Assembly: GCA_027563935.2 (NCBI GenBank)
Contig: CM050453.2
Location: 64,898,018 to 64,962,017 of the forward strand
DNA length: 64,000 nt
Direction of reading: 5' to 3'
From: Costus lasius
Lineage: Eukaryota; Streptophyta; Magnoliopsida; Zingiberales; Costaceae
The notes under the pieces were generated by a model. It did no database searches. It had not been told where the DNA came from and worked only from the letters and a program-made list of their open reading frames with translations. Positions 34,330 to 44,300 of the stretch are shown in pieces (position 1 is the stretch's first letter; each line of letters opens with the position of its first letter). The position numbers and the translations under genes are program-made.

Positions 34330-35605
34330 ACGTTGCGCGTTCGATTCTTATCGTTCGCACGATCCCTCAACATCGCATTGCATATTTCTGCATCCTTTCG
34401 GTGTTTTCAGCATTTTACTTTAGTCGTCTCCCCCTTGTTTGTGCATGGTGACTACGTGGTCACAAATTATGTCGTCCTAATACCCGGAAACCATCCCCTA
34501 AACCCAAGAGTCGGTTCAGCCTTCGGAAGGGGCTAACACCCGATTAGAGTCTATGGTTGCGCTTGAGGCATGGATCGATGAGAAGCTTGATGCGCTGTCC
34601 GCGCGAGTGGACGCTCAACAAGCTAGCACACATGCCATGGTCCAGTAGATTTTGGCTGGGATCCAACACCTTATTGGTCAACCCGGGTCCGCGGAGCATG
34701 GTCGCCCGAACTCGGTTAACCCTCCGGTGTCCGCAAACTCAGCCCCCACTAGAGAGTTGCCCCCGATGCCCGCACCCACATGGCGGCGTGTCCATGAGGA
34801 TGAATGGGGTCACTCGCGACCTCATGAGGTCCCTAGGAACCTGAGTTACGGTGATGATCCCCTCGATGAGGACGATGTTTGGGCTGCACAAGGCCCTAGC
34901 CCGGTGGTCGTTTTGGCCACGCTTGGGCCGCGGCTCGAACCCCAGCCCGTACCTGCGTTGAGCGCCCTCGAGTGGACGACAATTTCTGTCATTTCATTCG
35001 CAACACCCCGGCTCCATTCACATGTGGTCTTGACCCCACACAATTCTTAGATTGGGTCGCGTCCGTTGATGCATATTTTGACCTTAGCGATTGGCCTCCG
35101 CACTCACGAGTCCGATATGTGCGCACCTTACTTGAGGGGCCTGCATGTTTACATTAGGAAAACGTGGAGCGCCAGAACACATAGTAGGCTCTTCCCCCGG
35201 TCACCGAGTGGGCGGAGATGCGGTATCGCCTCCGCGAGCGATACATACCCTCTTCGTATAGGCAGCGCCTTCTTGATCAATATAGTAGCCTACACCAAGG
35301 GTCGGGTACCGTCGAGGAGTACCTAATAGGCTTCTGCAAGTGCACGGAACTATCGAAGTAATAAAGAAAAGTATCGAATCCACATGGACCTTATTGTTAA
35401 GTACCAAATAGTGGTATTCTTACTAGCTAAGCAAACTAAATATGATGCAAAGCAATAATGGAAAACACACTAACTTAGATAATCAGAGAGAAATATTGGG
35501 ACTAGGGCTTCATCCTCCTTGATTCTAACAATTAGACATAAATAAGGGTCGTCAATCAAATCTTGTCAAGATAAAGACCTAATTTACTTGATAAAGGTAT
35601 TGTCT

Positions 35606-35837
35606 CACTTTCGTGCAGACAATCATGCAGATAACCGATCCTCACTTTCGTGCAAGATCTATTTTCAATGTTGTAGGTAAGTAAATCATCAATCAAAGAT
35701 CACAAGGATCACTTTCATGCATCCGGATTCTAAGTTGATAATCTCTAGTGGAGTCTCAAGGATCACTTTCGTGCATCCGAGTCTCTATACTAGTTTTACT
35801 CATGGATCTCCAACGTTCTGATCCTTGCTTTCGCACA
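35606..35837. repeat. CACTTTCGTGCA motif cluster in F
   Basis: The 12-mer CACTTTCGTGCA occurs exactly at 35606, 35643 and 35764, with one change at 35710 (…TTCATGCA) and a decayed copy at about 35826. Spacing is 37-67 bp. It falls near the end of the LTR in element sense (U5). Confidence 0.8.
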
Positions 35838-36604
35838 AGATCTCCACGTTTGACAAATAGACTCGATTTATAGATTCATATTATAATCATGGTAATTATT
35901 TTACTAGAAAAGATCAAGATGGATCTAACCTAAGGAAGGGATCCTAACATGCAATTCTAGGGTTCCAAGCTCTCAAGCAAATCACCTTTCAATCTCATTG
36001 CGAAAACTCTAAGAACATAATTAATAACATGCAATTATAGAGAATCTAAGCACAATTTATCACAAGAGTAAAATTATCACAACAAAGATTATCATGACGA
36101 AAGAAAAGAGTTATCTAATCATTAAAAATCAAGGGGATTAAATCCCATGTCCCAAAATAGTATTAAGCTTGCATGGAGAAGAAAATACAATAATCCATAA
36201 ATTCAGAAGATCAAAATTCAACTAGAAAAGAGGTTTTAGAAAATACAGTACGGCTGTGAAATACGTATTTTGCAAGCAGAACTCGATGAACAGTGCTGTC
36301 ACCACCGATTTTGTCGATTCTTCCTCCAATTGAACTCTTTTTCCTCTGAAACTTCTGGGCTGTTGTCTCCTCCTCCAGCGAAGCTTCTGCATGAAAATCA
36401 AGGACTGAGGTGCCCTCTACGCCTCTCGGCGTGAGAACAAACCCTAGCTGCCTCTCTAGCGATTTCTCCCTCGATACTGGATAAACGTTCTCTCTTCCAC
36501 TTTGTACGGCTGCTCCTCTTAAAGACGAGTTCAGAACATCTTTCCGATTTCAATTTGGACCTCTAGATCAAAAGTTATGGCTCACGCAAGATTTGGACTC
36601 GTAA

Positions 36605-36975
36605 AAATCACGTTTTTGACTGGGAATTACGGCCGTGTAATATCTAACGGTGGTGCCATAAAATCGATTGAAGCTTCTGATCTGATGTCGTCTGGGAATT
36701 ACGGCACCGTAATATGGTTTACGGCTAGTGCCGTAAAATCGGCTGAACCCTCTGTTCGTAAACGAGTGGGAAATACGGCCCGTGAAATCCCTTACGGTAG
36801 TGCCGTAAAATCTAGTGAACTCTCTAGTCTGAAGCGCTGGAAAATACAGCCGTGTAAATTCTTACGGCAGTACCGTAAAATCCAAAAATCTTTTTGTTCG
36901 GAAAATCACCAAAATACGGTCGTGTTCTTGATAATACGGTAGCCGGGAAAATACGGTACCGTAAAATTATTTACC
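36605..36975. repeat. Dyad repeat array in F (TTACGG…CCGTAA)
   Basis: About five or six copies of an inverted repeat of the type TTACGG-(3-8 bases)-CCGTAA (for instance near 36705, 36720, 36796, 36860 and 36950), each with GGGAATTACGGCC or GGAAAATAC next to it, period roughly 60-75 bp. The architecture parallels the arrays in K, at 23690-24030 and in G, but the core sequence differs. Confidence 0.75.
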
Positions 36976-37789
36976 GCCCTGCCGTATTTTGGCTGATTTA
37001 CTCCGTTTTGCATGAAATTTCTTGTGTGATCTCTTCTTGATGTTGGGAATCCTTCTATATATTTGATTTTGCTTGAAAACACCTTAAAATAGTGCCTTTT
37101 TACCTGAAAATCATGAAAAACCAAAATAGAAGTAGACATTGCAATATTTGATAAATTCAGCATAAAAATAAGCAAAAGATTCTCAATTTAGGATGAAAAG
37201 ATATCTAAAATGATACAAAATATACTACATATTTTGGTGTCATCAGTACCGTCTCACCTTCGAGATGTTGCAACTCCATTGTAACCTGCAGGAGGACCCC
37301 GAGTTAGTATTGTCAAAATTTAAGAATGGGCTCAGTGCGGATATCCGCCGAGCCTTGCCCACATATGGATCGGAGACCTTTGACCAAACTTTTCAGCATG
37401 CTCAAGACATCGAGCAAGACCTTCGCATCGCTGCCCGACGCAGCGACCTTGGCCCCCATAAGCGTCCTCATGCGATGGGTCCGCAGCCCCACCCGCGACC
37501 TGAGCGTCCGGAGCCTCGTCCGGACCCGCGACCCATGCCCCCAGCCCATTAGTCCCCTAGACGCCCGCCCCCTGAGGCCCCACCTTCTCGGCCCACTTGG
37601 GAGGAGAAGGGCAAGACCCCAGCGGTCGGAGCCTCTGGCCGTATTACCTGCTACAACTATTTGTAGCCAGGTCACATGTCGCATGAATGCCCCAAGAAAC
37701 CCGCTCGAGCCAACATGGGTCCGGCTCGCGTTGCCACCATAACCCCCACTAAGCACAATGTTGAGGCGGAGTGTTACACTAGTGGCGAG

Positions 37790-37812
37790 TGAAGGTCCCC
37801 ACAAGGGGGCGA
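37790..37812 (-). repeat. Solo LTR E, segment 1 of 3
   Basis: The first 23 bases of the E LTR (TGAAGGTCCCC…), preceded by target duplication GCGAG (37785-37789). Copia element C follows after its own duplication GGCGA (37808-37812). Confidence 0.93.
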
Positions 37813-39518
37813 TGTTGGAGTATGCCCTTAAGGCTAATGTTTGAGGCCTTTGGGATTGTAATAGTATCATGTAATAAACTCTTATGTTTATAAAAGGCAT
37901 GGTTATTATTCAGCTTGTTACCTTGTCTGCTGTAATAAGTGTACTTCTGAATAATGTCTCAAAGCTGTTCAGCTAGGCTGACAGGCTATAAGTCCTTAGT
38001 CGAGATATCTTGGAGAACATGAGACAGCCTTGATATGATAGAGACTAATATGAGTGCTAATCTTATAGGATGCTTCGAGCATGGAATAAGATGTAGACTC
38101 ATGGGTACATTGGATGTACTGGACAGACCCTACTGGGATATTCCATTGCTTGTCACAATGTGAATGATCCTTGTAAGCAACAAGTGGCACATGTCCTCTG
38201 ACTTGAGATCACTTGTGTTTCTAAATGAGGATTGTCATTGTCTTGAGCTAGTTCAATATCATTTGAGATATAATGATTATAGACTATCTTGGATGGTGAG
38301 CTTGAATCAGGTTAGGGCACTTGTGATAGATAAAGGATTGCCGTCTCCTTGTTTAAGGAGTGTGATGTTCTATAGGGCCACACTATATGAGATGATTGAG
38401 GAAGTGTATGGCCATACCCAGATGACTATGTTCATCTGATCTAATCATGCTCATCGTATTGGAGTTACAAGCTTGACATGCTTGTCCAATAAGAACATCC
38501 AGTGGCAAAGGACACATGTATGCCTTGTGAATTGAGTCACACTTGTGCTGTGTTTTGGGTGCAGTCTTGGAAGACTCTTTCCTTTATATCGGGAGACAGT
38601 GATGTGTTGCTAGATACCCCTCACTGATCGTGATAACGTAAGTTATCGTTACCGACATTTAAAGGAAACCCTCAGGGTCGCACAATTTGGTGATATGGCT
38701 TCCTTAAGTCAGATCGTGTGGACTGAATTGTTTTGGTTCAGTTTAAAGAGATTTAATCTCTGATTGTAAGTGAGATCTGGTCTGATCATGTTTGATTGAT
38801 TAGAGCTTTAGATCGGTAAGCTTCGATCGAGAGAGATGATGCTAGATCGGTGCGATCAGAAGCGTCAGATGATGAAGGGTCAGATCTAGGACCTTGTGGT
38901 CTAATTTGGTCTAGACTTAATTCTGGGCTGATTTGGTTTCGAAATTGAACCAATGAAATTGAACCGGCTCATGGGTTGAGCGCTTGGTTCAAGAGGGAGA
39001 AGAGGTTGCGTTTGGTTCATGGAAACATGAACCATGAACGCCAACTCTTAATCGTTGCCATTTATGGAAAGTTCCATAAGCTAAACGCATATGCGTTCAT
39101 GGCTTGATTACTCTCTAATGCTTTCGGTTTTGCTCTTTGGGCGTGGAGAAAACGGCTTGTTCTTGGAGAAGGCGTTGTTCTTGCGAAAAGAAAAAAAGAG
39201 CTCTCGAAAAGAAGGCAGCCCTTTTCATCTAATCTCCTACACACGGTTGAAAGAGCTTGCCAATCTTGCTAGCACAAGACTTGCGCAAGGAGGAAGCTTT
39301 CATCCCTTGTGTGTGATTTCTTTGGAGAAGATCCCTTCGGTCTTTCTTCTTCCAAGCCGCACCATCTACATGGCTATGGTATGATCTTGTTCTTATCAAT
39401 CTTTGATAGTTGAACAATTGGCATGCAAACGATTTTAAAACCCTTGCTTCCGCTTGCATCATTTTTCATTAGCGCCATGCTTAGGGTTTTTGCCCCCTTT
39501 ATCTTTGGGGTTCCTTCA
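37813..39518 (+). repeat. C 5' LTR
   Basis: Starts TGTTGGAGTATGCCC, the form known from BARE/Angela LTRs, and ends GGTTCCTTCA. TATAAAAG at 37889-37896. Frames inside, such as the antisense 64-codon one at 37996-38190, repeat unchanged in the 3' LTR. Confidence 0.97.
37889..37896 (+). promoter_or_regulatory. TATA box in C 5' LTR
   Basis: TATAAAAG followed by GCATGG, about 77 bp from the LTR start. The 3' LTR has the same box at 45356-45363. Confidence 0.65.
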
Positions 39519-39520
39519 AT

Positions 39521-39532
39521 TGGTATCAGAGC
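39521..39532 (+). other. C primer binding site (tRNA-iMet)
   Basis: TGGTATCAGAGC, an exact 12-base match to the plant initiator tRNA-Met complement, two bases after the 5' LTR. Confidence 0.96.
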
Positions 39533-40845
39533 TTGGCTCTTTGCATGCTATTTTGTTTGCTAATGTGATCCATACTTGTTGCGCCTACTTTGTTTACATG
39601 TTGGATGCGCTTACCTTGGTTTGGTTTCATGAAAGTTGCGCTTGTATCATGGCTTCATGAAGGTTGCGCATGTATCATTTGATGACATGTAGTTTGCGCT
39701 CCCCCTTGAAGGGGACTCCCTGAAGTTTGCGCTCCCCCTTGAAGGGGACCCCCTTAGATCTAAGGGTTATCAAGCATGTTGTTTGTTTGTTTGCGCATGT
39801 ACTAGATGTTTTTAAAAACAAACTTACATCTTGCGCGCATGATTAGATCTAAGGTGTCCCTACAATAAACCCTTAGATGGGTTGATGGGGTTGAAGTCAC
39901 CACTAGGTTAGATCCAAGTCTGATCAGACCATCTGACAGCTCAGATGGGTTGACCCAATAGCACCTATGCGCAAGCACAAGGTGGCTATAGGTTGACTGC
40001 ATCTAGGGCGTGTAGCGAGGTCTGGTTGAGACAACTACTGAACACACTTGAGTTAGGCTCGGGGTCACACCCGCTTGCCAAAACTCATGGGGTGGTTCAG
40101 CCCTTGGGGCATGCATGGTTGACCATTAGGTCAACTCGGGTCAGTTAGGACTCGGTGCATGCAAGGGCAAAGGATCTAGCTAGATGGATGAGTGGATCCC
40201 CATCAATGGACCATTGTAAGGTTATAGGGATCATAAGGAAATTAAAATTGATGCCATGGGGTTTTTCAAAACTTTTAATTTCAAGATGATTGGATCACAT
40301 GTTGATTGAACCATTTGCTTGTTTATTTAGTCTTATGTGGGTTGCCCTATTGTGTGCTGTGCTGGGGCCTGCGTGCCTGGATTTAAAATTGTAAATTAAT
40401 TTGTGATCTGCGAATCACATTGTACTTAATTTATAATATGTAGTTGACCTACGAGTCAACCTTGTCTAGATAGATCAAATGTATTTGATTAGACAAGAGC
40501 AAAGGCACACATCCCAAAGGGGCATTCAGCTGGTAACGCACCTGAGGTGCTCTTGGCGCTAGGGCCCTAGGTTGGACCAGATGAGATGCCAAGGAGCTCA
40601 AGTGAAGACTTAAGTAAATTAAGGTCTTACTAGGGTTCATGGGCTTTTACCACATAAGATCATGCTTTCTTCTTATTGCTTATAATTAGAATTGCATGTT
40701 TAAGTTTATCTTCTGCTATCACCATAGGACTTGCATGATAGTTAAGAAGATAAAAGACCGATAAAATCCAACGCTAATATATCAAGCTCGTAAGCCTTCT
40801 GACGCGAAACCTCACCTTTCTGATTATCGTTGGAGCCGTGTTGAA

Positions 40846-40858
40846 CCCACTCAGTGGG
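40846..40858 (+). ncRNA. C leader stem-loop 1
   Basis: Dyad CCCACT-C-AGTGGG inside a block GTTGAACCCACTCAGTGGGC that is a near-copy of stem-loop 2. Present in A (20636-20648), B (30746-30758) and D (53198-53210). Confidence 0.6.
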
Positions 40859-41041
40859 CACGTCCATCTATCTTCAGACGGTGCTGGATTTCACCTGCGT
40901 GTTACAGAGTTGGGATTTATCCCCTCTCGTTGCTCAGCATAGCACGTGGTGGTCCAGGGAGTAGGTCAGGTCAGCTTGACCATGTTGGCTACATATGTGG
41001 CGCATATGGTAGCACATGGAGGCAGCCATCTCTGGGATCAG

Positions 41042-41075
41042 AGACTGTGTTGTACCAACTCAGTTGGCACAGTCT
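41042..41075 (+). ncRNA. C leader stem-loop 2
   Basis: Outer arms AGACTGTG/CACAGTCT, inner dyad CCAACT-C-AGTTGG. Compared with stem-loop 1, an A-T pair replaces a C-G pair at the third inner position. The dyad lies about 300 bp upstream of the gag start. Confidence 0.6.
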
Positions 41076-41374
41076 GCTGGATCGCCAAGATGAAGGGGAA
41101 TCGCACGGGTTGGCGATTGGCTGGGACAGCCTACCAGAAATTAGTGCTTGTTATCTCTGTGCATCTTATCTCGCCTGAGCGGGACGCGGAGACCAAGTAT
41201 GAAATCTGGATCCCATCTCACTAAAAGAGTATTACTCTTTCGGACTGTTTACTGGGTTTTTCAGTCAGACAAAATAGTGAGAAAAGAATCTTTCTTAAGT
41301 CCTGGATTGATTCTAAACATTGATACTGACCTTGCTGTTCTTGCTTGTTGTAGATTCCTGCAGCAACGAACACC

Positions 41375-44300
41375 ATGAGCTTCAATGTGCGATCCCTACT
41401 GGAAAGGGAGAAGTTTGCTGGGCCGAACTTCTCTGACTGGTTCGGACACCTTAAGATTGTTCTTAAGGCAGAGAGGAAACTGTATGTCCTCGAGACGGCG
41501 ATACCGCCGCAGCCCGCTCCGAACGCCGCAAGGGCGGTTCGGGAAGCCTACGAAAAGCACGTCAATGATAGCATTGATGTCGCTTGCCTGATGCTAGCGT
41601 CTATGACGCCACCGCTGCAGCGTCAGCATGAGGATATGTCAGCTATAGAGATTATAGCGAACCTCAAAATGCTGTATGCTGCACAGGCGAGGACTGAGCG
41701 CTATAATCTGACGAAGCTCTTCTTTCAGAGCAAACTGGCTGAGGGGAGCCCAGTGGGAGCTCACGTGCTCAAGATGATTGGGCACAAGGAGGCTCTAGAT
41801 AAACTGGGGCATACCATCAACCAGGAGCTTGCTGTAGACATAATTCTACAGTCTCTTCCGCCTTCTTTCGATGCGTTCATCATTAACTATAATATGAACA
41901 AAATCGATTGTACGCCGGCAGAGCTGTTGAATATGCTCTTGACAACTGAGGAAACTCTGAAGGGTAAGCCTTCAACCTCTGTCTTAATAGTTCCTTCTAG
42001 GAACAAGAAGAAGGGGAAGAAGGGCAAGGCCCCTGTCAAGAATTACAGCAAGGCCCTGAAACAGAAGGTGAAGCGGTCGAAGGACAACAGGTGTTTCCAC
42101 TGTGGCCAGCTGGGTCACTGGAAAAAGGACTGTAAAGCGCTCCAAGGAGATAAGAGGGGAAGCATCGCTTCTGGCTCAGGTATATATGTGACTGAGGTCA
42201 TGTTATCTTCTTCTACTATATCATGGGTGTTGGACACCGCATGTGGAGTTCACATTTGTTCAAATGTGCAGGAACTCAAGAGAAGAAGGCAGGTGGGACA
42301 GCATGAGGTAGACCTACGAGTTGGAAACGGGGCACGGGTTGCTGCTGTTGCTGTAGGAGACTATTTCATTACTTTACCATCTGGCATTGTATTAGAATTA
42401 AACAATTGTTACTTTGTACCCAGTATTACCAAGAATATTATCTCTATTCCTGCTCTTGTCAGGAAAGGATTTGCCTTTGAATGCAAGATTTCAAAGTGTG
42501 TTTTGACTTATGATAATATTGTGTATGCGACTGGTTCAATTAACAATGGGTTATACATGTTGGACATGGAAAATTCTATACAAAACATTGATAATAAGAA
42601 AGCCAAGTATGCTGATGACAGCACCTTGTTATGGCATAGTCGTTTAGGCCATATAAACGAGAAGCGCATTAAGCGGTTGCATAATCATGGACTGCTGGGA
42701 TCTTTCTCCTATGAGGAGATTGATACATGCAAAGCTTGTTTGATGGGTAAAATGACGAAGTCACCTTTTCTTCACAAAGGTCAAAGGGCTTCAGGTTTAC
42801 TGGACCTTATACACAGTGATGTGTGTGGGCCTTTTAGTAAACAAGCCAGAGGTGGCTATCAGTACTTCATTACCTTTACTGATGATTTCAGTAGGTATGG
42901 GTATGTCTATTTAATGAGACATAAAAATGAATCTTTTGACAAGTTCAAAGAGTTCAAAAATGAAGTACAAAATCAGTTAGGCCGAAATATCAAGGCACTT
43001 CGTTCTGATCGAGGTGGTGAATACCTGAGTCATGCGTTTACTGACTATCTGAAAGAGTGTGGGATTATCTCACAGCTCACTCCGCCAGGAACACCGCAGT
43101 GGAATGGTGTGTCCGAGAGGAGAAATAGAACGTTACTTGATATGGTTCGTTCTATGATGAGTCAGGCTACTCTTCCATACTCCTTTTGGGGTTTTGCACT
43201 GGAAACAGCTGCAAAGGTACTAAACCGAGTGCCATCCAAGGCAGTTTCAAAGACGCCATATGAGTTATGGAATGGGAAACAGCCTAGCTTGACATTTATC
43301 AAGATCTGGGGTTGCGAGGCTTATGTCAAAAAGCTCGCCTCTGGGAAACTAGAGAGCAGATCTGACAAATGCATCTTTGTCGGTTACCCTAAGGAAACTA
43401 AGGGTTATTATTTCTTCGATCCCAAGGAGAACAAGGTTTTTGTTGCTCGGACGGCCATATTTCTTGAGAAGGAATTTCTTCTGCAAGAGGCCAGTGGGAG
43501 AGAAATAAAGCTGGATGAGAATCCAGAAGAAGGACAAAGTAGTCAAGCACAGTTGGATGAGCCTGAGCCGGTAGATCAGGTTATTGAACAACCTAAGGCT
43601 CAAATATCACGGGAACCGCGAAGATCGGGTAGGATCCGTCGACAGCCTGAGCGCTATGACGGAGTCTACATCATTGATAATGATGAACCCCTAACTTATG
43701 CGGATGCGGTCAGTGGACCGGAGTCAGCTAGATGGCTTGAAGCTATGCGAGCCGAGATGGACTCCATGTCAGATAACCAAGTCTGGGATTTGGTTGATCC
43801 GCCTCCGGGAGTAATCCCTATAGGCTGTAAATGGATCTTCAAGAAGAAGATTGACATGGATGGTAACGTGGTTACCTATAAAGGCAGGCTAGTTGCGAAA
43901 GGTTTCAAACAAATCTACGGGTTAGATTATGATGAAACTTTCTCACCAGTAGCCATGTTTAAGTCTATTCGGATTCTTTTCGCGATAGCTGCATATTACG
44001 ATTATGAGATCTGGCAGATGGATGTGAAGACAGCTTTCCTCAATGGAAATCTGGATGAGGATGTGTATATGACACAACCGGAAGGTTTCACTAGTCCATC
44101 AGATCGTCATAAAATATGCAAGTTAAAGAAGTCCATTTATGGACTGAAACAAGCATCAAGAAGCTGGAACATTCGTTTTGATGAATCAATCTCTGAGTTT
44201 GGTTTCATCAAGAACGAAGATGACCCGTGTGTATATAAGAGGTTTAGTGGGAGCGTGATTACATTCCTAATCCTCTACGTCGATGATATCTTGATCATTG

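Larger units (their letters stand above)
35324..37245 (-). mobile_element. Solo LTR F (Athila/Tat type) in H gag
   Basis: A 1922-bp block with target duplication GTACC on both sides (35319-35323 and 37246-37250). On the minus strand it starts TGATGACACCAAAA, an Athila/Tat LTR start, and ends CTATTA rather than the usual CA. No internal region, primer site or coding sequence accompanies it, so it is a solo LTR. The H gag frame is recovered on the far side. It holds two internal repeat families: a CACTTTCGTGCA cluster and a TTACGG dyad array. Confidence 0.85.
34553..37784 (+). pseudogene. Gypsy H gag, broken and split by solo LTR F
   Basis: Begins at ATG 34553 (MVALEAWIDEKLDALSARVD). An in-frame TAG occurs at 34646 and a frameshift before about 34970. 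The conserved Gag core follows (FTCGLDPTQFLDWVASVDAY, then RYVRTLLEGPA, then MRYRLRERYIPSSYRQRLL) with further stops near 35155-35190. At 35319-35323 solo LTR F interrupts a GTVEEY motif. The frame resumes at 37246 (FEMLQLHCNLQEDPELVLS, LSADIRRALPTYGSETFDQ). A degenerate zinc knuckle at 37649-37690 has its second Cys replaced by Tyr and an internal TAG. The end of Gag reaches the E insertion site at 37789 and continues into protease at 57707. Confidence 0.88.
39519..41374 (+). other. C leader: primer site, U5-like insert, stem-loops
   Basis: About 1.86 kb untranslated leader. TGGTATCAGAGC at 39521-39532 is the primer site. Two direct copies of TTTGCGCTCCCCCTTGAAGG (39693-39725 and 39726-39754) match the LTR end of element B, not that of C itself. 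Stem-loops 1 and 2 are at 40846-40858 and 41042-41075. Small open frames near 40930-41224 overlap in two phases and are not clearly coding. Confidence 0.75.

Noticed and set aside
36577..36942. 121-codon plus-strand frame in solo LTR F
   Set aside because: Entirely inside the TTACGG dyad array; its repeats follow the DNA units.
37265..37900. Opposite-strand frames over H gag and the start of the C LTR
   Set aside because: Shadows of the gag frame and of LTR sequence; they cross the E and C insertion borders, so they cannot be ancestral genes.
40930..41378. Possible small upstream ORFs regulating copia gag
   Set aside because: Two overlapping frames exist in C, and related frames in A, B and D differ in start and end; not consistent enough to claim.
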